Positions 26,179 through 33,695 of a DNA stretch of 64,000 bases are shown here, in pieces. Made by a program: the position numbers and the translations under genes. Numbering within the stretch: position 1 is the stretch's first letter; every line of letters begins with the position of its first letter. The notes under the pieces were generated by a model. That model made no database searches. It was not told the origin of the DNA and was given only the letters and a program-made list of their open reading frames with translations. The stretch is taken from assembly GCA_903882935.1 (NCBI GenBank), contig CAIRZB010000037.1, positions 1 through 64,000 of the forward strand, written 5' to 3'. Origin of the DNA: an uncultured Parafilimonas sp. GTDB lineage: Bacteria > Bacteroidota > Bacteroidia > Chitinophagales > Chitinophagaceae.

Positions 26179-27696
26179 ATGTCACAGCTTACAGTATATA
26201 ATTCGCTAACCCGCAAAAAAGAAGTTTTTAAATCCATTATACCCAACAGGGCAGGCATGTATGTGTGCGGCCCCACCGTTAGCGGCGAAAGCCACTTGGG
26301 CCATGCCCGGCCTTTTATAACGTTTGATATTATTTACCGTTACCTACGCCACTTAGGGTACAAAGTGCGGTACGTGCGCAACATAACCGACGCGGGCCAT
26401 TTTGAGGAAGAAGGCCGCGAGGCGGAAGATAAAATTAGCAAAAAAGCCGTTTTGGAAAAGCTGGAACCCATGGAACTGGTGCAGAAATACACCAACCTGT
26501 TCCATTGGGCGATGCGCGCCTTCAACAACCTTGACCCCGACATTGAGCCTACGGCCACCGGCCACATTGTGGAACAGATAGGCATGATTGAAAAAATTAT
26601 TGTTGACGGCTATGCCTACGAAGCCAACGGATCTGTATACTTTGACGTAGAGAAATACAACCGCGATTTTGCCCCTAAAGGCATGCCATACGGCATTTTA
26701 AGCGGCAGGGTGTTGGAAGACATGTTGGAAACAACCCGGGAACTAGATAACCAGGAGGAAAAAAGGAACAAGGCCGATTTTGCTTTGTGGAAAAATGCCC
26801 CGCCCGAACACATTATGCGCTGGGCCAGCCCTTGGGGCGAAGGTTTTCCCGGATGGCATATAGAATGCTCGGCGATGAGTACCAAATACCTCGGCCGGGA
26901 GTTTGACATACATGGCGGCGGAATGGACTTGCAGTTTCCGCACCACGAATGCGAAATTGCCCAAAGTGCCGTATGCAACCACCACATACCCGCACGTTAT
27001 TGGCTACACAACAACATGATAACCATTAACGGCAAAAAAATGGGCAAAAGCTATAACAACGTTATTAAACTAACGGAGTTATTCAGCGGCAGCCACCCTG
27101 CGCTTGAGCAGGGGTACAGCCCTATGGTGATACGTTTTTTTATACTCCAAACCCATTACCGCTCTACGCTCGACTTTAGCAACGAGGCATTAAAAGCAGC
27201 AGAGCGCGGGTTAAAACGCCTTTGGGAAGGGTACGAAAACCTTAAAAAACTGCCCGACAGCAACAACGGCACACAGGCAGCCAATACCGATGCGGCTTTA
27301 AACGAAAAGGTAACCAGCTTGCTGGCAGGGTTTGATGAGTTTATGGATGATGACTTTAACACTGCCAAAGTAATGGCCAACATGTTTGAGTTGGTGCCGG
27401 TGATAAACGGCATAAAAGACAAACACATTGCCGAAGACGCATTAAGCACAGCCACGCTTGCCGCCCTTAAAGGCAAAATGAAAACTTTTATGGAGGATAT
27501 TTTTGGCTTAATGGACGAACAAGAAAGCAAAGACGGCAAGCTAGACAGCGTGTTACAGTTGCTGATAACCATTCGCAAAGATGCCCGCAACAAAAGGGAT
27601 TACATTACCAGCGATAAAATACGCAACGAACTGGCAACCATCGGCATACAAATTAAGGATGAGAAAGATGGCAACATGAGTTATACGATTGGGTAG
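26179..27696 (+). CDS. cysS: Cysteinyl-tRNA synthetase
   Basis: This is a class I aminoacyl-tRNA synthetase charging tRNA-Cys. The 505-residue length is normal for the Bacteroidota form. The zinc ligand C30 lies in [12 protein letters not shown] (the HIGH motif) is at 39-42, the central zinc ligands are in HIECSAMS and [10 protein letters not shown], and the KMSKS-loop variant KKMGKS is at about 286-291. The C-terminal DALR-like anticodon-stem domain ends [18 protein letters not shown]. It is an essential single gene, convergent with the AT-rich restriction-modification unit only 9 bp away. Confidence 0.98.
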   Translation: MSQLTVYNSLTRKKEVFKSIIPNRAGMYVCGPTVSGESHLGHARPFITFDIIYRYLRHLGYKVRYVRNITDAGHFEEEGREAEDKISKKAVLEKLEPMELVQKYTNLFHWAMRAFNNLDPDIEPTATGHIVEQIGMIEKIIVDGYAYEANGSVYFDVEKYNRDFAPKGMPYGILSGRVLEDMLETTRELDNQEEKRNKADFALWKNAPPEHIMRWASPWGEGFPGWHIECSAMSTKYLGREFDIHGGGMDLQFPHHECEIAQSAVCNHHIPARYWLHNNMITINGKKMGKSYNNVIKLTELFSGSHPALEQGYSPMVIRFFILQTHYRSTLDFSNEALKAAERGLKRLWEGYENLKKLPDSNNGTQAANTDAALNEKVTSLLAGFDEFMDDDFNTAKVMANMFELVPVINGIKDKHIAEDALSTATLAALKGKMKTFMEDIFGLMDEQESKDGKLDSVLQLLITIRKDARNKRDYITSDKIRNELATIGIQIKDEKDGNMSYTIG

Positions 27697-27705
27697 TTAG
27701 TATAA

Positions 27706-28584
27706 TTAAACCCACCATGAAAAGTTGTCTGAAATGATAATCTCATTTTTTTCAAAATGAAGCGTTGTTTTCATCGGAATTGTCTTGTATTGCAGATTGT
27801 ACTTATCAGCGAGTTTTCTTATTTCAGGCGTGTCGTCATAGGTTAACATAAATTTCCCTTTAAGCTGTGCCGTTATTTCGAATAATCTTTGGTGATCTAT
27901 GTCATAATGAGTGTAAAGCCTCTTACCAGCTATTGTATATGGGGGGTCAATGAAAAAATAAGCACTTTGATGATCTAAACTTTTTTCCAAAATGTCAAAG
28001 GCATTACCATTAATAAAGCTGATTGAGTCCTTGACGTAGCTTATCGCACGAATCCTATCACGTAAGGTTTTTGGGTACCATCGAGAAGCGATCCCCTTTC
28101 CATTTTCGCCATTTTTTATCATTCCCGACCCCTTAGCGAGAATCCCTCCATGAAAAATTCTATTTTTCAAAATGGTACAAAATGCAATGTCTTGCAACTC
28201 TTTATGAGGATTTTCTAATTCGGCTTTAACATTTTCGTAATTAAGATCGTAAGTAAATATTTTTTCTGCAAGCCATTCATTTTTACCATTTAAAATTACT
28301 TCCCAAACTGCGGAAATTTCATGATCTAATTCAACCATTGTAACGTGATCAGCTAACTTTTCAAATGCGGCAGTCAAACTAACAATACCCCCTCCAGCAA
28401 ATGGCTCAACCAGAAGTCCTACCGAATTGACTTCCTGCTTTAACCATCGCCTCACAGTTGGTATAAGCCATGTCTTGCCTCCCGGATATCTGAATGGACT
28501 TCGTTGCGGAACAGATGCAACATTGATAATTACTTGCTCGCCAATAGCTTCATTAAAGCCAAACATCGCCATTTGATTTTTCAT
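27706..28584 (-). CDS. D12-class (Dam-type) N6-adenine DNA methyltransferase
   Basis: The 292-residue methyltransferase has the alpha-class order of motifs: RYPGGKTWLIP at 32-42, SAM-binding EPFAGGG at 60-66, and the catalytic DPPY at 213-216 (FFIDPPYTIAGKRLY). It should methylate adenine N6 in a specific duplex site. Its ATG overlaps the stop codon of the nuclease gene (ATGA, 28581-28584), so it is the second gene of a restriction-modification operon. The unit is distinctly AT-rich compared with cysS, which suggests horizontal acquisition. The recognition sequence cannot be inferred. Confidence 0.92.
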   Translation of the reverse strand: MKNQMAMFGFNEAIGEQVIINVASVPQRSPFRYPGGKTWLIPTVRRWLKQEVNSVGLLVEPFAGGGIVSLTAAFEKLADHVTMVELDHEISAVWEVILNGKNEWLAEKIFTYDLNYENVKAELENPHKELQDIAFCTILKNRIFHGGILAKGSGMIKNGENGKGIASRWYPKTLRDRIRAISYVKDSISFINGNAFDILEKSLDHQSAYFFIDPPYTIAGKRLYTHYDIDHQRLFEITAQLKGKFMLTYDDTPEIRKLADKYNLQYKTIPMKTTLHFEKNEIIISDNFSWWV

Positions 28585-29465
28585 TCTACAACCACGTTTT
28601 CAAAATTATTAATTTCAGCCTTTCCTCCCTGCTTCGCATCAAGCTTCTTTTGCAAAAGCTCTGTAAAATGGCTTATTGACCCGGCTTCAAATTTTGCAAT
28701 TTGTTCTAAAGCACTCGCAAATTTCGTGTACACAATTTTTTGTAATTTTAACGATAAAGTTTTAGTTGTCTTTTCTGGTAATAGATCGTACAGAAAAAAA
28801 GCAAAATCAGATTCGGATTTGTCAAATTCCGGTAGCGTTGGTAACGTATTATAAAAGCTTGTTTGCAAGGCTACAACTTGCTTTTTGTTCCATTGCTTCA
28901 ATATCGATCCTTTTGCAATTATTTGAGGTATGAGCCTCTTTCGGGAGGATGAAAGGTAGTCTGGTTTGGGACTTTTATAAGCTTGCGTCCAAACAAATTG
29001 AGGGGACGCGTTTTCCAAATAGGCAGTAAATGGCCCTGTCAAATTTCCCGAAATATAAACAGCCTGAACTTCAACAGATCCAAAATCAATAACGCGACCT
29101 TTTTCGTCATATGAAACCAAAACATAGTCAATATTACCAGCTGATTTGCCATGTTTATCGTTCAGCCTGATTTCTCCAACATGGGTCCATTTAGCGTTGT
29201 TGTCGAAAATAAAACCCGCAGCATCAGTGACGATTGTCCAATCTTCCCTAAATCGAATAGGGCAAATTATTACAGGTTTACCCTTATGTTGTAAACTGCA
29301 AACCCCTAACGGAAATTCTATACTGTTTTTTGTACAGTTCGAAACAATATTATTAAACGGGCAAAGCTTATTATCTCTGTATCTTTTTGCCCTCAATGTT
29401 TCATTAGTGATCGGAAAACCAAAAACTTCCGCTAAAGGTTGGTCAATATTTTTGTTTTCACCCAT
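28581..29465 (-). CDS. NotI-family type II restriction endonuclease
   Basis: The 294-residue protein matches the RE_NotI family. The N-terminus carries PLAEVFGFPITN and then four cysteines in family positions (C35 in LCPF, C44 in NCTK, C56 in GVCS, C68 in IICPIRF), which in NotI bind a structural iron. The PD-(D/E)XK-like catalytic set looks intact: E98 (VGEIRL), D113 (AGNIDYVLV), E132 and Q134 (SVEVQAV). The terminal Gln in place of Lys and the Glu-to-Asp spacing of 15 are as I recall them for NotI. It is the first gene of the operon with a D12 adenine methylase. NotI's own partner is a cytosine methylase, so the pairing is notable. No controller protein gene is visible. Confidence 0.82.
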   Translation of the reverse strand: MGENKNIDQPLAEVFGFPITNETLRAKRYRDNKLCPFNNIVSNCTKNSIEFPLGVCSLQHKGKPVIICPIRFREDWTIVTDAAGFIFDNNAKWTHVGEIRLNDKHGKSAGNIDYVLVSYDEKGRVIDFGSVEVQAVYISGNLTGPFTAYLENASPQFVWTQAYKSPKPDYLSSSRKRLIPQIIAKGSILKQWNKKQVVALQTSFYNTLPTLPEFDKSESDFAFFLYDLLPEKTTKTLSLKLQKIVYTKFASALEQIAKFEAGSISHFTELLQKKLDAKQGGKAEINNFENVVVE

Positions 29466-29593
29466 TAATCAAAATTAACAAAAATAATCAGTGAAGTTCC
29501 TCTATTCAGAAATTGAGAACGATTAATTGAAAAATTAACGAATTTAGCTCTAATTAAAATTTGACTCATTTTGAATTTACATTTATAGCTTTT

Positions 29594-29956
29594 TCACCGC
29601 CTATGTTCAATCCGGTAGTTTATAATATGCGCACACAATATGCACACCACCGCCGGTAACAACAGCCAAAGTTCAGCAGTGTGCCAAACCTGTTTTGCCA
29701 CCAAAAACAACATACCAACTGCAAAAAGCACCAAAGGCATTTTTTTGCCGTGGTGTTTTTTGTACCCATGGTACAATGCATTACTGCCAATTAAAAATGC
29801 CGCAACAATCATGGCCCCCTCAAATACGGCATTGTGTATAATGTTTATACCCAGTAACGGCAGGCTTGTTAAAAAAAGTGGCAGCAACGCACAATGTATG
29901 GCACACAATACTGATGTGGCAATACCCAAAGCGTCCCAATTTATTTTTTTAACCAT
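29594..29956 (-). CDS. MerC-domain membrane protein
   Basis: The 120-residue protein has four transmembrane helices and the MerC-domain start WDALGIATSVLCAIHCALLP, with the metal-binding set C18, H21, C22. Classical MerC imports mercuric ions. Bacteroidota relatives are usually not in mer operons and sit next to Fur/Zur-type regulators, suggesting another metal. Here a Fur-family gene lies just across the divergent promoter, and a perfect 21-bp palindrome overlaps this gene's promoter. A role in zinc or copper handling is inferred. Confidence 0.88.
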   Translation of the reverse strand: MVKKINWDALGIATSVLCAIHCALLPLFLTSLPLLGINIIHNAVFEGAMIVAAFLIGSNALYHGYKKHHGKKMPLVLFAVGMLFLVAKQVWHTAELWLLLPAVVCILCAHIINYRIEHRR

Positions 29957-29974
29957 AGATTCTCAATAACATTA

Positions 29975-30004
29975 CAAAGGTAATTTTTTGCAACGTTGTT
30001 GCAA
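29975..30004 (-). promoter_or_regulatory. merC promoter (TTG-N19-TAnnTTTG)
   Basis: On the minus strand, TTG (30004-30002) and TACCTTTG (29982-29975) are separated by exactly 19 bp. This is the Bacteroidota primary sigma consensus. The -7 element ends 18 bp before the merC start codon. Confidence 0.7.
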
Positions 30005-30006
30005 AA
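29986..30006. promoter_or_regulatory. Perfect 21-bp palindromic operator, probably Fur-family
   Basis: The half-sites TTTTGCAAC and GTTGCAAAA are perfect inverted copies separated by GTT. The palindrome fills the spacer and -33 element of the merC promoter and lies about 70 bp upstream of the SCO gene. Size and symmetry suit a dimer of the Fur-family regulator encoded at 30774. The assignment to that protein is inference from position. Confidence 0.72.
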
Positions 30007-30052
30007 GATTATTGGATTGTTTTTATAACACCATTGTAAACGCTGGCATCAT

Positions 30053-30060
30053 TAACTTTG
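30053..30060 (+). promoter_or_regulatory. Possible -7 element of the SCO-fur operon
   Basis: TAACTTTG matches TAnnTTTG exactly and lies 17 nt upstream of the SCO ATG. A TTG at 30034-30036 leaves a spacer of 16 bp, slightly short of the usual range, so the assignment is tentative. Confidence 0.4.
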
Positions 30061-30076
30061 CACCAGAATTTTTACT

Positions 30077-30763
30077 ATGAACAGGAAGAAATTAATTGGG
30101 CTGGGCATTTTCTTTTTTGTGCTGGTTTTTGTGTTTCTATTCGTGGTGCTGGGTGGGGTTAAAAGTGCAGGCGATGTTTTTAAGGCTAACACTTGGGGCA
30201 GCTTTGCCAATGGGTTTAAGAGCAAATCGCCGGAGTTGAATACCGTAAAACCTTTCAAGTTCACCAACCAAGACGGCAAGCCCTTTACAGAGCAGGATAT
30301 GTTAGGCAAGGTTTGCGTGGTAAATTATTTTTTTACCAGCTGCAAAGGCATTTGCCCGCGCATGAACAACAATTTGCACGAGCAGGTGTACAACGTTTTT
30401 AAAAACGAGCCTGATTTTATGATTGTCTCCAACACCTGTGACCCTGAAACCGACTCAGTGCCAAGGATTAAACACTATGCGGATTCGCTGCAGGTGGATG
30501 AGCGCAAATGGGTTTTCCTTACCGGCCGTAAAGACAGCTTGTACCAGGCAGCCCGCAACAGCTATTTGCTGGATGACCCTAAAAACAGCGTGGTAAATAT
30601 TAACGACCAGTTTTTGCACACGCAGTTTTTTGCGTTGGTTGATAAAAACGGAAAGGTGCGCGGCCAAATATATGACGGGCTTAAGCAAGATGAATTGAAA
30701 CAATTGCAAACAGATATAAAGGCACTTTTACTTGAAAAAGCAAGCGGAGGCGCTAATTTTTAA
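30077..30763 (+). CDS. SCO1/SenC family protein
   Basis: The 228-residue membrane-anchored thioredoxin-fold protein has an N-terminal transmembrane anchor (about 7-27). The copper/redox motif CKGIC (C89, C93 in NYFFTSCKGICPRMN) and the third ligand H181 (FLHTQFFALVD) are both present. SCO proteins deliver copper to the CuA site of cytochrome oxidase or act as thiol reductases. The fur-like gene follows by 10 bp on the same strand, so metal-responsive control is likely. The divergent MerC-domain gene across a shared operator supports a metal-homeostasis unit. Confidence 0.93.
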   Translation: MNRKKLIGLGIFFFVLVFVFLFVVLGGVKSAGDVFKANTWGSFANGFKSKSPELNTVKPFKFTNQDGKPFTEQDMLGKVCVVNYFFTSCKGICPRMNNNLHEQVYNVFKNEPDFMIVSNTCDPETDSVPRIKHYADSLQVDERKWVFLTGRKDSLYQAARNSYLLDDPKNSVVNINDQFLHTQFFALVDKNGKVRGQIYDGLKQDELKQLQTDIKALLLEKASGGANF

Positions 30764-30773
30764 ATAGATACCT

Positions 30774-31199
30774 ATGGAGAAGGTGGTAGCCGACACATTA
30801 AAACGCAGCCAGTTAAGCGTGACTGACAGCCGAAAACGGATTCTGGAATTTTTTCACCATTCTGACGGTGCGCTTGCCCATGGCGATATTGAAAAGCTTT
30901 CCGGCGACCAGTTTGATAGGGTGACCATCTACCGTACACTGCAAACTTTTGTGGAAAAAGGCATCATCCACTCCATACCCACGGCCGACAACTCCATCCG
31001 CTATGCATTGTGCCAGCAAGAATGTGAGGCCGGCCACCACCACGATAACCATGTGCATTTTGTGTGCGACAGTTGCGGTAACACTTTTTGCCTTAACCAT
31101 GTTACCATACCCCCCGTGCAATTACCGGAAGGTTTTACAAGCAAACAAACAGATGTGGTAGTGAGCGGCATTTGTAAAAAATGCGGCATTAACCCATAG
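30774..31199 (+). CDS. Fur-family metal-dependent transcriptional repressor
   Basis: The 141-residue regulator has a winged-helix DNA-binding domain (about 1-80, TVYRTL-type helix seen as RVTIYRTLQTFVEKGIIH). The metal-binding dimerisation domain follows. Structural zinc CxxC pairs are CDSC (98-101) and CKKC (134-137). A His-rich stretch EAGHHHDNHVHFVC supplies sensing ligands. The sequence does not by itself separate Fur, Zur or PerR. The His-rich loop and MerC/SCO context favour zinc or copper-linked control. It probably binds the palindrome at 29986-30006 and controls its own operon. Confidence 0.9.
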   Translation: MEKVVADTLKRSQLSVTDSRKRILEFFHHSDGALAHGDIEKLSGDQFDRVTIYRTLQTFVEKGIIHSIPTADNSIRYALCQQECEAGHHHDNHVHFVCDSCGNTFCLNHVTIPPVQLPEGFTSKQTDVVVSGICKKCGINP

Positions 31200-31286
31200 T
31201 TGCCATCTTCGTATACACTTACACATCGCGGTATCGTGCCGTGTAATCAGACGGAGTGTACTTCCAAAAACAGCAGCGGCAGCCCA

Positions 31287-32057
31287 TTAAATAGTAAATC
31301 CCCCTTGCCCCCTGCCGCTCATCCTTACAAAGCCCTCCCCTGCTTTAACACCCAGTTCGCGGCCCCTAAATTCTTCCATGGCGGCATGCCCACAGCCATA
31401 AATACCGGGAGGGTCCTGGCTAACATGGCAGTAAACCGCTTGGCGTTTTTGCTCCTGCGTATCAGTAATATCAATATAATCGGTCGGGTGAAAAATCATG
31501 GATTGTTCACCAGTACACACTTCAAAAAAATACAAGGCAAATTTATTGGCCGCACGCATCCAGGTTTGTATAGTTAGCAGGCTGGCCACCTGGTGGTCTT
31601 TGTGGGAGCATACCGGCCAATGGGTAAACACAATATCCGGCCTCTCCGCTGTTATCAGCCCCTTAAGCTTGGTTAGCCATGCATTGTCTGCAATTGTGTC
31701 ACCATCAATTTGCCCGGCAAAAACGGGCTTTGCCCCCAATATCTTACTCGCATTCAACGCCTCCTGTTTACGAATGGCCGCTGCCTCGTTGTGGCTTTTG
31801 CCGGGTATGCCAGCCTCGCCGGTGGTTAGGTAAATAATGGTAACGGTATGCCCCGCGTTGGCAAATTTAGCCAGCGTGCCACCGCACCCGCTTTCGGGGT
31901 CGTCGGGGTGGCCGCCCACACACACAATGTTCAATTTACCGGTATTCTTTTGCTGGGGGCGTGCATGCAACAGTGCCGATAGTGGCAGCAGGCCCAAACC
32001 GGCAGAAGCGTTTTTTACAAATTGTCGGCGGCTATTGCCAGCAGGGGTATTGCCCAT
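31287..32057 (-). CDS. PIG-L family deacetylase, Tat-exported
   Basis: The 256-residue protein (10 residues longer if the ATG at 32087 is used) belongs to the LmbE/PIG-L zinc deacetylases. A twin-arginine-type signal, GNSRRQFVKNASAGLGLLP, precedes the domain. The metal motif is VGGHPDDPESGCGG (usual AHPDDE), with the later ligand block HWPVCSHKDHQ. The family removes N-acetyl groups from GlcNAc-type sugars or related conjugates. The signal suggests export in folded form. The substrate here is unknown. It is divergent from the superoxide dismutase gene. Confidence 0.88.
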   Translation of the reverse strand: MGNTPAGNSRRQFVKNASAGLGLLPLSALLHARPQQKNTGKLNIVCVGGHPDDPESGCGGTLAKFANAGHTVTIIYLTTGEAGIPGKSHNEAAAIRKQEALNASKILGAKPVFAGQIDGDTIADNAWLTKLKGLITAERPDIVFTHWPVCSHKDHQVASLLTIQTWMRAANKFALYFFEVCTGEQSMIFHPTDYIDITDTQEQKRQAVYCHVSQDPPGIYGCGHAAMEEFRGRELGVKAGEGFVRMSGRGQGGFTI

Positions 32058-32193
32058 AAATAGGTTTTTGTTACTAATGTACGCCATTTGCCATTAAGCG
32101 TGATTTTAGCACCGATAAATATTACGCACTGCACCCCCCGGCTGCAAAATGGGCCGTGACCTTTTTCGACTTAAGAAACAATTAAAACTCGGC

Positions 32194-32225
32194 TTGCAGG
32201 TTTAGCTTCTGAATGAGTACTTTTG
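32194..32225 (+). promoter_or_regulatory. Superoxide dismutase promoter
   Basis: TTG (32194-32196) and TACTTTTG (32218-32225) are 21 bp apart, a full match to the Bacteroidota consensus, 35 bp upstream of the ATG. A perfect 14-bp palindrome TTTGTTATAACAAA (32222-32235) overlaps the -7 element and the likely transcription start, and could be an operator. Confidence 0.6.
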
Positions 32226-32259
32226 TTATAACAAACATTGAAAAATTAAATTTAACCTT

Positions 32260-32865
32260 ATGGCATTTACATTACCGGCATTACCATATGCATACGATGC
32301 ATTGGAACCGCATATTGACGTTGCGACAATGACCATTCACCACACCAAACACCACCAGGCTTACGTAACCAACCTAAACAATGCCATTGCGGGCACACCC
32401 AATGAGCATAAAACCCTTGAGGAACTGGTACATGCAGCAGGCACCATATCGCCAGCGGTACGCAACAACGGCGGCGGCCATTGGAACCATAGCTTTTTTT
32501 GGGAGATACTTGCACCCAACGCCGGCGGCGCACCCACAGGCGAATTGGCCGAGGCCATTAACGCCACCTTTGGTAGTTTCGAAGAATTTAAAACCAAGTT
32601 TGCTGCGGCTGGTGCCACACGTTTTGGCAGCGGCTGGGCTTGGCTTGTTAAAACCGAAGGCAAGTTAGTTATATCATCTACACCTAACCAAGACAACCCG
32701 TTGATGGATTTTGCCGAAGTTAAAGGCACCCCGCTACTGGGCGTTGACGTTTGGGAGCATGCATATTACCTTAAGTACCAAAACAGGCGCCCTGACTACC
32801 TTGCCGCCATTTGGAACTTGGTTAATTGGAACAAGGTTGCCGAGCATTTTGCCGCGGCTAAATAA
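32260..32865 (+). CDS. sodA: Superoxide dismutase [Mn/Fe]
   Basis: The 201-residue cytosolic enzyme dismutates superoxide. Metal ligands are H27 (TIHHTKHH), H77 ([11 protein letters not shown]), D163 and H167 ([15 protein letters not shown]). The segment [10 protein letters not shown] carries the Gln typical of Mn-type enzymes rather than the Fe-type pattern, although cambialistic enzymes occur in this phylum. The symbol sodA is used on that basis. It has its own promoter, and a large hairpin lies just past the stop. Confidence 0.95.
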   Translation: MAFTLPALPYAYDALEPHIDVATMTIHHTKHHQAYVTNLNNAIAGTPNEHKTLEELVHAAGTISPAVRNNGGGHWNHSFFWEILAPNAGGAPTGELAEAINATFGSFEEFKTKFAAAGATRFGSGWAWLVKTEGKLVISSTPNQDNPLMDFAEVKGTPLLGVDVWEHAYYLKYQNRRPDYLAAIWNLVNWNKVAEHFAAAK

Positions 32866-32903
32866 AATACCGTAACTGCCCTACTTACTAGGTGTTATGT
32901 TGC

Positions 32904-32957
32904 AAAGAGGCTGTTTTAAACAAAACAATTGATTGTTTTATTTAAAACAGCCTCTTT
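32904..32957. terminator. Long near-perfect hairpin after sodA
   Basis: Two 17-nt arms (AAAGAGGCTGTTTTAAA and its exact complement) enclose an inner inverted repeat AAAACAAT/ATTGTTTT. This gives about 25 pairs with one C-A mismatch and almost no loop. It may be the sodA terminator, but it has only a weak T tract. It ends 11 nt before the next ATG, so it may also affect that gene's translation. Confidence 0.6.
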
Positions 32958-32968
32958 ATCTTAGCAAT

Positions 32969-33580
32969 ATGAAAAAGTATATTTGTCCCCTTGCCATCGC
33001 CATGTTACTGGCCTCTTGCGGAAACCAAAAGAAACTACTGGTGTTAAGCAACAATAACCCGGAAGTGAATGAAGCAGAGAAAACAATTGTTTGCAAAGCC
33101 TCATCAGGCCACGAGGAACGTAGCCTTGATTTTAAAGGGGATGCCCTTAAAGTTAGTACAGCCGTTGGCGATGCCACCATTGACACCAAGGAAAAAGGTT
33201 ACTACGTAATAAACCTAAAAGCCAACGATACCATTATAGGCAGTTACCAACGGTTTACCACGCCAGAGGAGGCCCACAGGGTGATGACACAAGAGGATTT
33301 AAAAGGCAAAATAGACTCCCTGCAACAGCTTATACAAGGCAAAAATGTAAGCGCAGCCAACAGAAACTTTTTTATACTGCCCAACACAGGCGTTAAAATT
33401 TCGGCCAACCCCAATGCTTTTGTGGTTGCACCGTACCGCTCTATGACCGAGGTTCCACCCAACGATGATAATTCAACACCAGAAGTTTACCAGTTTTACC
33501 CAATAAAAGAGGTGCGCGATATTATAGCCAACCTGCAAAAATTAACAGTGGCAAAAACTGACGAACCAGCAAAAAAATAG
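32969..33580 (+). CDS. Lipoprotein, unknown function
   Basis: The 203-residue lipoprotein starts at the ATG at 32969, giving MKKYICPLAIAMLLASCGN with lipobox C17. The mature part has no motif I recognise. It contains beta segments (DALKVSTAVGDATIDTKEKGYYVINLKAND), a predicted helix with LKGKIDSLQQLIQG, and a Pro/Asn-rich end. It is expected to be envelope-anchored. The start codon lies 11 nt after a very stable hairpin. The gene ends before a strong bidirectional terminator shared with the TonB-type receptor. Confidence 0.75.
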   Translation: MKKYICPLAIAMLLASCGNQKKLLVLSNNNPEVNEAEKTIVCKASSGHEERSLDFKGDALKVSTAVGDATIDTKEKGYYVINLKANDTIIGSYQRFTTPEEAHRVMTQEDLKGKIDSLQQLIQGKNVSAANRNFFILPNTGVKISANPNAFVVAPYRSMTEVPPNDDNSTPEVYQFYPIKEVRDIIANLQKLTVAKTDEPAKK

Positions 33581-33626
33581 TGGTTTTTTGGGAGGGGGTA
33601 ATGTAATTGCATACCAGCCCTTCGTA

Positions 33627-33678
33627 AAAACACTAAGAGGCCCCAACAGCTAATGCTAATGGGGCCTCTTAGTGTTTT
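33627..33678. terminator. Bidirectional terminator, perfect 18-bp arms
   Basis: AAAACACTAAGAGGCCCC (33627-33644) and its exact complement (33661-33678) flank a 16-nt loop. The A/T ends give a T run in both directions. It lies between the convergent lipoprotein and TonB-type receptor genes. Confidence 0.88.
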
Positions 33679-33695
33679 AAACAGTAAATATTATA

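Noticed and set aside
29594-29956. Mercury-resistance operon
   Set aside because: Only a MerC-domain gene is present, without merR, merA, merT or merP; the context is a Fur-family metal unit.
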